Positions 42,661-52,487 are shown, counted from the first letter of the stretch. The stretch: 64,000 nucleotides of DNA from Clostridiales bacterium (GCA_003150405.1 QAMM01000010.1:124001-188000); one strand, 5' to 3'. Made by a program: numbers and translations. Notes: generated by a model from the sequence alone, not told the origin.

Positions 42661-44025
42661 TTATTTTCCAACACAGAATTTGGAAAAGACCTCATCCACA
42701 ACCACATCCGAAACCGACTCACCGGTGAGCTGCAGCAAAGCGTCAATGGCATCCTCAATCGAAATGTTAACGGCATCCAGCGTCATACCAAAGGAAAGCG
42801 CATCCAGGCTAGCTTCAATGTGGTTCAGCGCCATATTGGCGCAGGAACGCTGACGCTCGTTTGCAAGAATGGGCTGGTTGGTATCAAACTCCGTCAGATG
42901 CATCAAACGGGAAACCGCCGCATTTAATTCTGCAACGGCAGCTTCATCCTTTGCCGATATTAAAACAGAATGTTGAAAATCTCGTTTAATATACTCTTCG
43001 TCGATTTGCACGCCCAAATCGGATTTATTGAGCACTACAACCGTCGGCTTTGTACGGACGACCCGCATCAACTCCACATCCTGCCTGTCCAGTTCCTCCG
43101 AAGCGTCCAGCACCAACAGAACCAAATCCGCCTCTGCGATCCGCTTTTTGGCGCGGTCAATGCCTGCAAGTTCGACCGTATCATGGGTTTGGTGAATTCC
43201 AGCCGTATCTGCAAGGCGGAGCACCACATCGCCGAGGTTCACCGTCTCCTCCACAATGTCGCGGGTTGTGCCGGCCATATCGGTGACAATGCTTTTTTCA
43301 CAGCCAGCGAGCAAATTCATTAACGTGGATTTACCGACATTCGGCTTGCCCACAATGGCGGTATTGACACCCATGTGGACAACTCGGCCAATGTCAAAGG
43401 TTTTGATTAAATCCTTAATCTCCTGCCTGATTTCCAGCAACTCATTCCGCAGCAGCGAAAGTTTTACCGCGTCCACATCTTCCTCCGGGAAATCAATCCA
43501 GGCTGTAATATGAGAAGTTTGGGCAACCAGACGGTCCTTGATCCTTGCAATTTTTTGGTACAACGCACCATCCAGTGCCGTCATGGCACAGCGTGCCGCC
43601 TGTTCACTCTGGGAATTAACAATATCCAGCACCGACTCCGCCTGAGTCAGCGACATTTTTCCATTTAAAAAGGCGCGCTTAGTGAACTCCCCCGCTTCAG
43701 CAAGGCGCGCGCCAGCGTCCAGTGCCGCACGGAGCAGCCGTCGGGTAACAATAATCCCACCATGGCAGGAAAGCTCGACTACATTCTCACCAGTATAGCT
43801 TCTCGGCGCACGGTAAACAACTGCAATCGTATTGTCAATTTCGCCGGCTGCATCTATAGCCGTTCCATAAGCGGCTGTATAGCCTTTGTGTTCGCACAAC
43901 GGTATGCCAGATACTGGCCGGAAAATTTGATCGGTGACCGCGATTGCCTCCGGACCGGAAATACGGATGACCGACAGCCCCCCAACCGCATTCGGGGTGG
44001 CAATCGCTGCAATGGTCTCGTTCAT
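42661..44025 (-). CDS. mnmE: tRNA modification GTPase MnmE (TrmE)
   Basis: 454 aa. N-terminal folate-binding domain (TIAAIATPNAVGGLSVIRISG), helical domain, inserted G domain (GKPNVGKSTLMNLLAG, DMAGTTRDIVEE, DTAGIHQT, LNKSDLG), and the invariant C-terminal FCVGK with its catalytic Cys. Partner of MnmG in U34 modification. AAGGAG before ATG 44025. Confidence 0.97.
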   Translation of the reverse strand: MNETIAAIATPNAVGGLSVIRISGPEAIAVTDQIFRPVSGIPLCEHKGYTAAYGTAIDAAGEIDNTIAVVYRAPRSYTGENVVELSCHGGIIVTRRLLRAALDAGARLAEAGEFTKRAFLNGKMSLTQAESVLDIVNSQSEQAARCAMTALDGALYQKIARIKDRLVAQTSHITAWIDFPEEDVDAVKLSLLRNELLEIRQEIKDLIKTFDIGRVVHMGVNTAIVGKPNVGKSTLMNLLAGCEKSIVTDMAGTTRDIVEETVNLGDVVLRLADTAGIHQTHDTVELAGIDRAKKRIAEADLVLLVLDASEELDRQDVELMRVVRTKPTVVVLNKSDLGVQIDEEYIKRDFQHSVLISAKDEAAVAELNAAVSRLMHLTEFDTNQPILANERQRSCANMALNHIEASLDALSFGMTLDAVNISIEDAIDALLQLTGESVSDVVVDEVFSKFCVGK

Positions 44026-44134
44026 GCTGATGACTCCTTCTCACGGGAAAAAGGATATTCCCTTTTTCCGGACAATTCCCACCGGGCCTGCATGAGAACC
44101 CGTGGAAATGACTGATTCTTTTTCATTCGGTACC

Positions 44135-44173
44135 AAAAAAACCGCCGGCACAATATGTGCAACGACGGTTTTT
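44135..44173 (-). terminator. Terminator behind jag
   Basis: Imperfect stem AAAACCG...CGGTTTT with inner GCACA/TGTGC, T-run on the minus-strand exit. It separates the rpmH-to-jag operon from mnmE. Confidence 0.75.
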
Positions 44174-44187
44174 GCCTGGGTAACAGC

Positions 44188-45012
44188 TTAAAGCTCTATT
44201 TTTTCGTACAGCTTCGCCTGTTTTTCACGCTCGGACTTCTCCGCCCTGATATACTCCGCCTCATAAGAGGTCTGGCCAACTTTGGAAAGGTTCATGCTCT
44301 TGGTTGGAACCTCATCCCTGCGGCTGTCACGGCGGCGCTCATTTCCCCCGCGAGAGCGGCGTGAATCCGAACGCCTTGGGTTGGTCGAGGAAATGACAAC
44401 ACGGCGGTTCGGTTCCTCGCCAATGGACTTAGAAGTGACGCCCTGCATTTTGGAGACCACCGAATGGATGATGCGGCGTTCATAGGGATTCATCGGCTCC
44501 AGCGTAGAACTACGGCCAGTGCGTGCAACCGTTTTGGAGAGCTTTTCGGCAAGGTGCATTAACGTCTGTTCACGTTTGGCACGGTAATCGCCCGAATCCA
44601 CCGTAATGCGGAAATAATCTCCGCCCAACCGGTTTGCAACCAGAGAGGTCAGGTACTGGATAGCGTCGAGCGTTTCGCCCCGCCGGCCAATAATAACACC
44701 CAAACCTTCTCCCTCAATGTTAAGGATTACATGATCGTTCTCTTCACTAGTTTCGGTAATGGTGAAGCCGGAAAGCCCCATTGCTGTGAGAATACTGGTA
44801 ATGTATTCTTTTGCCAATTCCGTTTTGGTGGGAACCGCCTTTTCGTAAGAGACCCTTACCTGCGCTTCGCTTTTGAGCTTGCCGAGCAGAGAGCGCTTGG
44901 GCTCCTCCAAGACCTCAACGGTTACGTCGGCGGCTGTTACTCCAAGCTGAGCTGCTGCGCGTTCGGCCGCCTCTGCAACAGTTTTGCCGGAAGCGGTTGC
45001 TGTATAGACCAT
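44188..45012 (-). CDS. jag: RNA-binding protein Jag/KhpB (EloR)
   Basis: 274 aa. N-terminal Jag_N (ATASGKTVAEAAERAAAQLGV), KH domain (ILNIEGEGLGVIIGRRGETLDAIQYL), R3H domain (LEPMNPYERRIIHSVVSKM), then an Arg/Ser-rich basic stretch (about 205-235) and a charged tail, a longer C-terminus than most homologues. Binds RNA, usually with KhpA, and affects cell-wall elongation. 22 bp after yidC. Confidence 0.92.
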   Translation of the reverse strand: MVYTATASGKTVAEAAERAAAQLGVTAADVTVEVLEEPKRSLLGKLKSEAQVRVSYEKAVPTKTELAKEYITSILTAMGLSGFTITETSEENDHVILNIEGEGLGVIIGRRGETLDAIQYLTSLVANRLGGDYFRITVDSGDYRAKREQTLMHLAEKLSKTVARTGRSSTLEPMNPYERRIIHSVVSKMQGVTSKSIGEEPNRRVVISSTNPRRSDSRRSRGGNERRRDSRRDEVPTKSMNLSKVGQTSYEAEYIRAEKSEREKQAKLYEKIEL

Positions 45013-45034
45013 GAGTCAACCCTCCTGTCTGTGG

Positions 45035-46162
45035 TTAACGTAAATCTTCATCGGTTACTTCTTTGTATTCTTCCCCGTATTTTTCCGCATCACGACGGCG
45101 GGCTTCTGCAAGACGGCGGCGGTTGAGCTCTTTTTTGGTCATAAGCTCGCCTTTATAGGTCACCATGCCGTTCTCTTCTTCGACAACTTCGTTGGATTCA
45201 GCGGTACCTGCCTGCGCCGCTTGTGCGGCCTGTGCATTCTTTAAGGCCTGCTGCATACGGGACGGCTTTTTCTTTTTACCTTTTTTCTTGAGTTTTTCCT
45301 TTTCAAATATGGCTTCCATTTTCTCTGGTGTATAAATTTTAAAGAGAATAATGGACTGAACACCCATGAGAATATTGGACGCAATCCAGTACAGAACAAC
45401 GCCAACCGGCACCTGAAATGCAAAGAAAAGGGAAAATACCGGCATGACAAACATCATACCTTTGGTCATACCCTTCATCTGGTTGCCGCCTTGAACGTGG
45501 TTCATGTAATTGAACTTCATCGAAATAAACATGGCAAGAATGGAGGTAACGCCGGAAAGAATTGGAATAATGACAAGCGGATCCCATGCAAGCGGAGCAA
45601 CTGCGCCAAGGTTCAGGCCGAAAAACGACATGTCAAAATTTGCAACCTTGTCTACAAAGTCGGTCCCAAGGGAAGCAAACTTGTCCGGGAACTCTTTCAC
45701 CGCGTTGATGACACTAATCTGTGCATTTGAGGAAATAAAACCGCTGCCAAGAACTTCTTTTGCAATTTCTTCCGCTTTGGTGATAAGTTCCTGCGGAAGC
45801 CGGAGCATATGAAGCAACGGGTTGTAAATGACGTTAATCAGACCAAACAGAATCGGGAACTGGATAAGCAAAGGCAGGCATCCGCCACCCATGGGACTCA
45901 TACCTTCCTGCTCATAGAGCTTCATCTGCTCTTCTTGAAGTTTTTGCTTATTGTTTTTATATTTCTTTTGCAGTGCAAGAATTTTAGGCTGGAACTGCGC
46001 CATCCGCGCTGAGGATTTCTGTTGTTTTATACCCAGCGGATATAGTAGGATCCTTGTAAAGATGGTAAACAGGATAATGGCAAAACCATAGTTATGCACC
46101 ACCTGATAGAATACCCACATAATCCAGCCGAGAGGGTAACCAAAAATGAGACTGAAATCCAT
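45035..46162 (-). CDS. yidC: Membrane protein insertase YidC/OxaA (SpoIIIJ)
   Basis: 375 aa. Five-helix YidC core: WIMWVFYQVVHNYGFAIIL, FTRILLYPLGIKQQKSSARM (with the positively charged groove Arg), coiled cytoplasmic loop KYKNNKQKLQEEQMKLY, GGCLPLLIQFPILFGLINVIY, and later helices. A charged C-terminal tail (GKKKKPSRM..., EEYKEVTDEDLR) is long, as in Gram-positives where it contacts ribosomes. No lipobox. Confidence 0.95.
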   Translation of the reverse strand: MDFSLIFGYPLGWIMWVFYQVVHNYGFAIILFTIFTRILLYPLGIKQQKSSARMAQFQPKILALQKKYKNNKQKLQEEQMKLYEQEGMSPMGGGCLPLLIQFPILFGLINVIYNPLLHMLRLPQELITKAEEIAKEVLGSGFISSNAQISVINAVKEFPDKFASLGTDFVDKVANFDMSFFGLNLGAVAPLAWDPLVIIPILSGVTSILAMFISMKFNYMNHVQGGNQMKGMTKGMMFVMPVFSLFFAFQVPVGVVLYWIASNILMGVQSIILFKIYTPEKMEAIFEKEKLKKKGKKKKPSRMQQALKNAQAAQAAQAGTAESNEVVEEENGMVTYKGELMTKKELNRRRLAEARRRDAEKYGEEYKEVTDEDLR

Positions 46163-46235
46163 ACAGACCTCCCATAAGTTTTAAATATCATGCAAAAGGG
46201 CGCCTGTATGGGGTTTTTGACAAAGACTGTCGCCC

Positions 46236-46478
46236 TTATGATTTTCGTTTTCTGAAGATGGAAAAGGTTTCCGGCACTGGATCAATGCCGCCTTTACAAA
46301 ATGGGTTACAGCGGAGAATCCGCTTTAGGGCAAGCCAACAACCTTTCAAAACACCAAAACGCCGCACCGCCTCCAGTGCATACTGGGAACAGGTGGGATA
46401 AAACCGGCAGCAAGGCGGGTGCATCCCAGAAAGAAACCGCTGATAAAAACGGATTAGCGCCATTGCAGTCCTTTTCAT
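46236..46478 (-). CDS. yidD: Membrane protein insertion efficiency factor YidD
   Basis: 80 aa. Signature [20 protein letters not shown], then [24 protein letters not shown]. Helps YidC-dependent insertion. ATGA overlap with rnpA. Confidence 0.95.
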   Translation of the reverse strand: MKRTAMALIRFYQRFLSGMHPPCCRFYPTCSQYALEAVRRFGVLKGCWLALKRILRCNPFCKGGIDPVPETFSIFRKRKS

Positions 46479-46840
46479 CGTTTTTTCGGTTTGTTCCGCG
46501 CCTGATTTTGGGCGGAACTCATGAGTGAAGAAATTTGCCCTTTCATTACACGGGCGATCTGCCCGGATTTGGCTGAAGGCGTCGCACTACGTGCAACAAA
46601 AACAAAATCGTACCCCTGGGGTAACCCCGGCGAAACCTCTTGCCAAGCCGCACGAATCACCCGGCGGCTACGGCTGCGCGCCACTGAACTCCCAACCTTT
46701 TTACCGGTTGTAATGCCGACTCGGTTCATACTTAGGCTGTTTTTCATCATATAGGTTACAAGCAAAGCATGTCCCTTAAAACGACCCCGGTAATAAAGGC
46801 GTTTAAATTCCTTATTGAGCTTCAATGAAACAATTTTCAT
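46475..46840 (-). CDS. rnpA: Ribonuclease P protein component
   Basis: 121 aa. [20 protein letters not shown], then [25 protein letters not shown], a variant of the family's RNRxKRxxRE motif with Ser for Asn, and [10 protein letters not shown]. Processes the 5' end of pre-tRNAs with RNase P RNA. ATG 46840 chosen to match the usual N-terminus ([16 protein letters not shown]); an upstream in-frame extension is leader. Confidence 0.93.
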   Translation of the reverse strand: MKIVSLKLNKEFKRLYYRGRFKGHALLVTYMMKNSLSMNRVGITTGKKVGSSVARSRSRRVIRAAWQEVSPGLPQGYDFVFVARSATPSAKSGQIARVMKGQISSLMSSAQNQARNKPKKR

Positions 46841-47004
46841 CCGGCACATCCTTGGGTAACAGGACTTTTCAAAAACAAAGACCACATCCGCTATATTCCG
46901 TGTGGCCTCGCGCGCTGCACAGCAGCGCGAATATTTCCCGGTAAAATACGGTTTGGTACCGAGCCTGTAACGGCACGATACCAATTACCGGGCAGTGTAT
47001 GAAT

Positions 47005-47139
47005 TTAGTAGGTCAGGACTTTCCTTCCCTTGGCGCGGCGGCGTGCCAACACCTTACGGCCATTCTTCGTGGCCATTCTCTTTCTGAAACCGTGCTCTTT
47101 TTTCCGCTGGAGCTTTTTCGGCTGATAGGTTCTTTTCAC
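47005..47139 (-). CDS. rpmH: Ribosomal protein bL34
   Basis: 44 aa: GTG start at 47139 giving [20 protein letters not shown], then [20 protein letters not shown], the canonical sequence and length. AAGGGGG lies 10 bp upstream. First gene of the operon rpmH-rnpA-yidD-yidC-jag next to the origin. Confidence 0.97.
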   Translation of the reverse strand: MKRTYQPKKLQRKKEHGFRKRMATKNGRKVLARRRAKGRKVLTY

Positions 47140-47271
47140 CGGAATCGTTCCCCCTTTCAAACTGTCCCCAATATGGGCAGCGTTTCCTTTCGCCATGGGC
47201 CAATACCAAAACCAAAATCAAACTGGCGGCACTTTTTAGGATGTAAAAATGGCGAAACCTTGCAAGATAAA

Positions 47272-47300
47272 AGTATATTATTAACAATGCAAAATGTCAA
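47272..47300 (-). promoter_or_regulatory. Sigma-A promoter of rpmH operon
   Basis: Minus strand TTGACA (47300-47295), 17-bp spacer, TATACT (47277-47272); near consensus. Confidence 0.9.
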
Positions 47301-47423
47301 GTGATTTCGCCTATTTTCTTTGATTTCCGGGTTTTCGGCACATTAAATTCTCCTTTATTTACCATTTCCCTTTTCTGCTGGACTATACTATTATAAATAT
47401 ATCAGCAAACCTGTGTAATCCGC

Positions 47424-47452
47424 TTGAAAAAGATGTGGAATTTTGCTATAAT
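47424..47452 (+). promoter_or_regulatory. Sigma-A promoter of dnaA
   Basis: TTGAAA (47424-47429), 17-bp spacer ending TGC, TATAAT (47447-47452). The spacer contains TGTGGAATT, two mismatches from the complement of a DnaA box, which could give autorepression. Confidence 0.8.
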
Positions 47453-47935
47453 AAAAAGCAGAATCGTTTGCGTGCGGTTTTTCGGCGTTATACGCCGCCG
47501 GACGCAGGATATTGTACCCCATACGCCTGTCATAGTCAACGGGTTTTCTTTCCTGCTTTTTGGAGCAGGAGGGCCATACGGCGCCGGGCAATGAATTGCC
47601 TCGGGAGAATACCCGCCTTTTTATGGCAGGTTTTTTCAGGTCTCCTGCGTTTTTTGGCTGGAAACCATTCCATTACTGGTAATGGTCTGCTGCCCGCAAA
47701 TACATGGGTTCATTTGGCGCCAGAGGCAGAAAATCCTGTGTAAGCGTCCCTTTTCATTCGCAGCCTACCCATGTGGTGCTGTTTCAAATTCTTTTTTCAT
47801 CAAAATGCAGCCGATTTCATGCAGGCAGTTTATTTCTTACTGTGGTACCTGCCCTTCTCAACACGGTTTGCACCTTTTTTCTCCCTGTTTCCACAAATAA
47901 TCAACGAATTGGACTGTTAGGAGGTCGTTTCAACA
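47453..47935 (+). other. Long structured dnaA leader / possible origin region
   Basis: About 480 nt between the dnaA promoter and start codon with no gene. It has several small hairpins: CGGCGT-TAT-ACGCCG, TCCTGCT...AGCAGGA, CCATTAC-TG-GTAATGG. Near the end TTTCCACAA (about 47889) resembles a DnaA box. No exact TTATCCACA was seen. Confidence 0.5.
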
Positions 47936-49270
47936 ATGGAGTCCTTTATGCAGGTGTTTAATTTGGTGAAAGATGCCTGTCACGAAAGTATTTCGGATGT
48001 GGCGTTCAATCTCTGGATTGCACCGCTGGAGCCGGTAAAACTGGAGAATGATACCGCAACCCTTTTCATCAAAAGCGAGTTTCAAAAAAATATTATTACC
48101 GACAAATATATGGCATTGCTGACCAAAGCCTTTAACCAGGTTCTCGGTTTTGACGTTAAAATTGAAATTGTAACCGAGGATACCGAAAATCAAAAGGCAT
48201 CCGCCCCCATTGAACTGGACGAAAATACCGCCACTGACGGCACTATGCCAAACGGTGACTATGAATACACGTTTGAAACCTTTATAGTTGGCTCGTCCAA
48301 TAACTTTGCGGTGGCAGCCTGTAAAGCGGTTGCTTCCAAACAGTCCGGCACCTACAATCCACTCTTCATCTATGGGCCAAGCGGCCTTGGGAAAACCCAC
48401 CTGCTCATGGCAATTCGTCATGAAATTCAAAAGCGGACTCCAGGCACCAATGTGCTTTACGTCAATGGGGAAACCTTCACCAACGAATTTATTACCTCCA
48501 TTGAAAATGAAACAACCAACCAGTTCCACAGCAAATACCGTAGTGCAGACATTCTTCTGGTGGATGACATTCAATTTGTCGCAGGCAAAGAACGCACCCA
48601 AGAGGAATTTTTCCATACCTTTAATGAACTGCACAGTGCCGGACGCCAGATCGTCCTGGCTTCCGACCGGCCGCCCAAAGATATTAAAACGCTGGAAGAG
48701 CGGCTCCGCACCCGGTTTGAAAGCGGTCTGATCACTGACATTACCACTCCGGATTTTGAAACGAGAATTGCTATTATCCGCCGTAAGGCTGAGCTGCTCG
48801 ACATTGAAATTCCGGACGAGGTTGCCGAATTCATCGCAAATCGGCTGAAAAATAATATCCGCCAACTCGAAGGGGCGGTCAAGAAGATCAAGGCCTATAA
48901 GTTGCTTGCTGGTTCCAATCCTTCCATTACGGTGGCTCAGCATGTCATTAAAGATATTCTAACCGATACCCAGCCGGTCCCGGTCACTATTAAAAGGATT
49001 ATTGCAGAAGTTGGCCGTACTTATGGCATTTCGCCGGAAGAAATTGAAGGACCAATGCGCACAACCCCAATTTCCAATGCGCGTAAGGTTGCCATTTATG
49101 TGGTGCGTGAAATTACCCAGCTTCCGCTTCAGGAAATTGGCACCAAGTTCAATAACCGTGATCATTCGACCATAGTCTATGCCCTCAAAGATGTGGAAAA
49201 GAATATGAAAAAAGATTCCCACTTCAAAGGTATTGTTGAGGATATTATCAAAAATATCCGCGATAACTGA
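47936..49270 (+). CDS. dnaA: Chromosomal replication initiator DnaA
   Basis: 444 aa, domains I-IV. Domain I (1-80), short linker (81-110, acidic), AAA+ with Walker A GPSGLGKT (147-154), Walker B LLVDDIQF, sensor LASDRPP, and arginine finger region RLRTRFESGL; domain IV HTH with the signature NNRDHSTIVYALKDV (usual DHTTV reads DHSTI). Binds DnaA boxes and melts oriC. AGGAGGT 10 bp before ATG 47936. Confidence 0.98.
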   Translation: MESFMQVFNLVKDACHESISDVAFNLWIAPLEPVKLENDTATLFIKSEFQKNIITDKYMALLTKAFNQVLGFDVKIEIVTEDTENQKASAPIELDENTATDGTMPNGDYEYTFETFIVGSSNNFAVAACKAVASKQSGTYNPLFIYGPSGLGKTHLLMAIRHEIQKRTPGTNVLYVNGETFTNEFITSIENETTNQFHSKYRSADILLVDDIQFVAGKERTQEEFFHTFNELHSAGRQIVLASDRPPKDIKTLEERLRTRFESGLITDITTPDFETRIAIIRRKAELLDIEIPDEVAEFIANRLKNNIRQLEGAVKKIKAYKLLAGSNPSITVAQHVIKDILTDTQPVPVTIKRIIAEVGRTYGISPEEIEGPMRTTPISNARKVAIYVVREITQLPLQEIGTKFNNRDHSTIVYALKDVEKNMKKDSHFKGIVEDIIKNIRDN

Positions 49271-49670
49271 CAGCTTTAAACACCGGAAGCTTCCCGAATT
49301 TAAACAGGCGGTTAGGCCATGAAGATCGGTCGTTTCAATATTCCACCGTTTTTTCCGAAATGTTTCGACATTCCACTGCCGTTTTTTCACAGTTTAAACG
49401 CCGCTCTTTTTTCATTCAACACGGCCAACAATTTTCCGACAGGGTTTTCCAAAAAGAAAGTAAGGCGAAAAAGCCTGTCCTGTCGACAAAAAACACCTGT
49501 TTGAACAATTCAACTGCCCCTATTACTACTATTAAAATAAATTAAAATAAAATGATGGATCATTTCTCATTTTATGATGTGTCTCTGTCATTGTATGAAA
49601 ACGGCGGCGTAAATATGACATGGAATGAGGAAAAAAAGGATTATAATGATTTTCAGATGAGGTGTCCGAA
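49271..49670 (+). other. dnaA-dnaN intergenic region, probable oriC unwinding site
   Basis: 400 bp with no gene. Contains TTTTTCACA (49383-49391, one mismatch from TTATNCACA), repeated ATTCCAC plus CGTTTTTTC units at 49338-49390, and at 49517-49550 CCCC followed by TATTACTACTATTA and an AT-rich run. Read on the other strand this is TAATAGTAGTAATAGGGG, i.e. GC-rich patch then DnaA-trio repeats, as in Bacillus oriC. A weak dnaN promoter may lie in TTATAAT (about 49641). Confidence 0.65.
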
Positions 49671-50777
49671 ATGAAATTTAACTGTAACTTAAAAGCCCTG
49701 TGCGACGCGGTTAGCAATGTATCGCTCGCTGTCTCCAGCCGAACCAATTTGCAGGCGCTGGAAGGAATTCTGCTGGAATGCAGCGGGGATACCCTCACCC
49801 TCACCGGCTACAACCTAGAACTGGGGATTATCAAGTCGATTGAAGTTGCAAACGGCGAAACCGGGCGAATCATCCTTAACGCCAAAATTTTCGGCGATAT
49901 TCTGCGCAAAATGCCTGCAGAAGAGATTTTGGTGGATACCGACGACAAATTTCTTACCATCATTAAGGGCGGAGACGCAGAATTTACCATTTTGGGCACT
50001 TCAGCCGACGAGTATCCGGACATTCCGACCATTGACGATGAAGATGGCTTTACCATGCCACAGGCGCTGCTCAAAAACATGATCTCCCAAACCCTGTTCG
50101 CCATTGCCCAGAATGAAAATACCCCTGTGCATACTGGCTCCCTCTTTGATTTGCAGGGGGATGTTCTCAACATCGTCTCGGTTGACGGTTACCGCCTGGC
50201 GCTTCGCACCGAACCAGTCAAGGTCGGGCAGAATTTTCATTTTGTCGTTCCAGGCCGTACCTTAAGCGAGGTTATCAAGCTGCTTTCGGAGGAAGAGGAA
50301 AAAGAAGTCCTAATCAAGGTCAACCGCAAGCACATTATTTTTGAGATTTCCGGTTATCAGATTATTTCCCGTCTGCTGGAAGGTGAATTTCTAGATTACC
50401 GTTCCGCCATTGGAGGCGACTGCAAGACCAAAGTGCGGATTGCGACTCGTGATTTTATTGGAAGCCTTGACCGCGCTTCGATTATTATCACCGACCGCAT
50501 TAAAAGCCCCATTACGGCTGTGATGGAAAACGGACACATCGGTGTTTCCTGTACCACTTCGCTTGGCAAGGTGAGTGACAACATCCCCGCTGTGATTGAA
50601 GGGGACGATGTGACCATCGGTTTTAACCACAAATATATGACCGACGCACTCAAAGCAACCGGAACGGATGAAGTTTATATCCAGATCAACGGGCCGTTTG
50701 CACCAATGCGTATTGTGCCGCTTTCCGGGGATCATTTTACCTTCCTGGTGCTCCCAGTGCGGTTGAAAACCGAATAA
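49671..50777 (+). CDS. dnaN: DNA polymerase III beta sliding clamp
   Basis: 368 aa, three clamp domains. Start MKFNCNLKALCDAVSNVSLAVSS; conserved TLTGYNLELGI, SVDGYRLALR, FNHKYMTDALKA, and the end MRIVPLSGDHFTFLVLPVRL. Holds polymerases on DNA. ATG 49671 chosen over GTG 49662; GAGGTG fits. Confidence 0.97.
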   Translation: MKFNCNLKALCDAVSNVSLAVSSRTNLQALEGILLECSGDTLTLTGYNLELGIIKSIEVANGETGRIILNAKIFGDILRKMPAEEILVDTDDKFLTIIKGGDAEFTILGTSADEYPDIPTIDDEDGFTMPQALLKNMISQTLFAIAQNENTPVHTGSLFDLQGDVLNIVSVDGYRLALRTEPVKVGQNFHFVVPGRTLSEVIKLLSEEEEKEVLIKVNRKHIIFEISGYQIISRLLEGEFLDYRSAIGGDCKTKVRIATRDFIGSLDRASIIITDRIKSPITAVMENGHIGVSCTTSLGKVSDNIPAVIEGDDVTIGFNHKYMTDALKATGTDEVYIQINGPFAPMRIVPLSGDHFTFLVLPVRLKTE

Positions 50778-50787
50778 GGGTGGATTT

Positions 50788-51006
50788 ATGAAACAGGAAA
50801 CCGTCCGGATACGGACTGAATGGATTAAGCTAGACCAGTTTTTAAAATTTGCCGGAGCCGTAGAAACCGGCGGTATGGCAAAGGAAGTGGTTCAGAGCGG
50901 TGAAGTCCTTGTCAATGGTGGGGTTTGCACCATGCGCGGCAAAAAACTGGTAAATGGAGACACCGTTACTCTGGAAGAAACCACCTATACCGTGGAGGGG
51001 CCATGA
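50788..51006 (+). CDS. rlbA: S4-domain RNA-binding protein RlbA (YaaA)
   Basis: 72 aa. IKLDQFLKFAGAVETGGMAKEVVQSGEVLVNGGVCTMRGKKL is an S4 domain. Found between dnaN and recF in most Firmicutes; linked to ribosome assembly. ATGA overlap with recF. Confidence 0.93.
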   Translation: MKQETVRIRTEWIKLDQFLKFAGAVETGGMAKEVVQSGEVLVNGGVCTMRGKKLVNGDTVTLEETTYTVEGP

Positions 51007-52103
51007 AGGTCAACGCACTGGAGGCAGAAAACTTCCGCAATTTTTCCGCGCTTCGGTTTGAAGCCGGCGATGGCATCCATGTTATTTATGGGGACAATGC
51101 CCAGGGAAAAACCAACCTGATGGAAGCGCTCTGGCTTTTTACCGGAAATAGGAGCTTTCGTGGTGCAAAGGAATCCGAGATGATCGCCATTGGACAGAAT
51201 TACGCCAAGCTGGAACTCTACTTTGAAGATTCTGAACGGGAACAAACAGCCGGATTGATGCTCGGTGAACGCAAAAAGCACCACTTGAACCGGGTTCCAG
51301 TCAAGACGCCGTCAGAATTCAGCGGGCGGTTTCCAGCTGTTGTCTTTTCCCCTGCTGATCTCACATTTGTCAAGGATGGACCGGAAAAGCGTCGTCGTTT
51401 TCTCGATATGGCGATTTCCCAGCTTAAACCGGTTTACCAAAATTACCTAAACCAATACAGCAGGGTGCTGCTCCAGAAAAATACCCTGTTAAAGGACTTA
51501 TACCGCCACCCTTCCCTGCGCCCGACCATTGAGCTGTGGGACCTTCAGCTTGCCAAAATTGGGACCATCCTCACGAGCTTCCGCATGGATTACCTGAAAA
51601 AACTCGGTGTATTTGCCGGGCGGATTTACGAAGGGCTTTCCCAGGGAAAAGAAGAGGTGCAGTACCAGTACCGCTCCACCGTTTTCCCGGAAGAAATTGA
51701 AGGCTACACCGATGCGTCGATTGAGCAGTACTATCAGGCTCTTTGCGCAGCGGTGGAAGAGGACAGCAAAACTGGTTTTACCTCGGTTGGCGTCCACCGG
51801 GATGACATTGAGGTGCTGCTGGATCATCTGCCGGTGCGGCAGTTTGGTTCGCAGGGCCAGCAGAGAAGCTGTGTGCTCGCTTTAAAGCTCGCAGAAAGCA
51901 GGCTGCTCTCCTACGTCACCGGAGAAACGCCGATTATGCTGCTGGACGATGTTATGAGCGAGCTGGATACCCGGCGGCAGGATTATATCCTCAACCACTT
52001 GGAAAACCAGCAGGTATTTATTACTTGTTGTGATATATCAAATACACTGCGTTTAAAAAGTGGAATGATTTACAAAATGGAAAATGGAATTCTGCGGCGT
52101 TAA
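51003..52103 (+). CDS. recF: DNA replication and repair protein RecF
   Basis: 366 aa SMC-like ATPase. FRNFSALRFEAGDGIHVIYGDNAQGKTNLMEALW (Walker A 30-38), signature QFGSQGQQRSCVLALKLAE, Walker B PIMLLDDVMSELD. Helps load RecA at gaps. Start ATG 51003 overlaps the rlbA stop. Confidence 0.97.
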   Translation: MKVNALEAENFRNFSALRFEAGDGIHVIYGDNAQGKTNLMEALWLFTGNRSFRGAKESEMIAIGQNYAKLELYFEDSEREQTAGLMLGERKKHHLNRVPVKTPSEFSGRFPAVVFSPADLTFVKDGPEKRRRFLDMAISQLKPVYQNYLNQYSRVLLQKNTLLKDLYRHPSLRPTIELWDLQLAKIGTILTSFRMDYLKKLGVFAGRIYEGLSQGKEEVQYQYRSTVFPEEIEGYTDASIEQYYQALCAAVEEDSKTGFTSVGVHRDDIEVLLDHLPVRQFGSQGQQRSCVLALKLAESRLLSYVTGETPIMLLDDVMSELDTRRQDYILNHLENQQVFITCCDISNTLRLKSGMIYKMENGILRR

Positions 52104-52155
52104 ACGATAAAAATCCAGCGTCTGTCAAAAAGGGAAACTAAAAGGAGAATGATCC

Positions 52156-52431
52156 ATGTATCTGCATTTGGGGCAGGATGTTGTTGTTCGTTCAGAAGAC
52201 GTGATTGGTATTTTTGATATGGAAAATACATCGACCTCCCGTTTCACCAAAGAATTTCTGCGCCAGGCGAACCGGGATATTGATGTTGTGACGGTCAGCT
52301 ATGAAATGCCCAAAAGTTTTATTTTATGCGGGCACGGGGAACAACTGACCCTGTATATCTCACAAATTTCCCCGGCTACTCTGCGCAAGCGGGCTGGGCG
52401 CCTGCTGGATGAAACCGCCGGTTCATGGTAA
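52156..52431 (+). CDS. remB: DUF370 regulator RemB (YaaB)-like
   Basis: 91 aa. MYLHLGQDVVVRSEDVIGIFDMENTSTSRFTKEFL is typical of the RemA/RemB (DUF370) family, and the position between recF and gyrB is that of Bacillus yaaB (remB). RemA relatives bind DNA as rings and govern matrix genes; RemB's own job is less clear. AAAAGGAG 8 bp before the ATG. Confidence 0.92.
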   Translation: MYLHLGQDVVVRSEDVIGIFDMENTSTSRFTKEFLRQANRDIDVVTVSYEMPKSFILCGHGEQLTLYISQISPATLRKRAGRLLDETAGSW

Positions 52432-52487
52432 GGCTTTCACAAAAGGTTGCTGTAAAAACAAGCAGAGCAAACAACAGGATCCATTTC

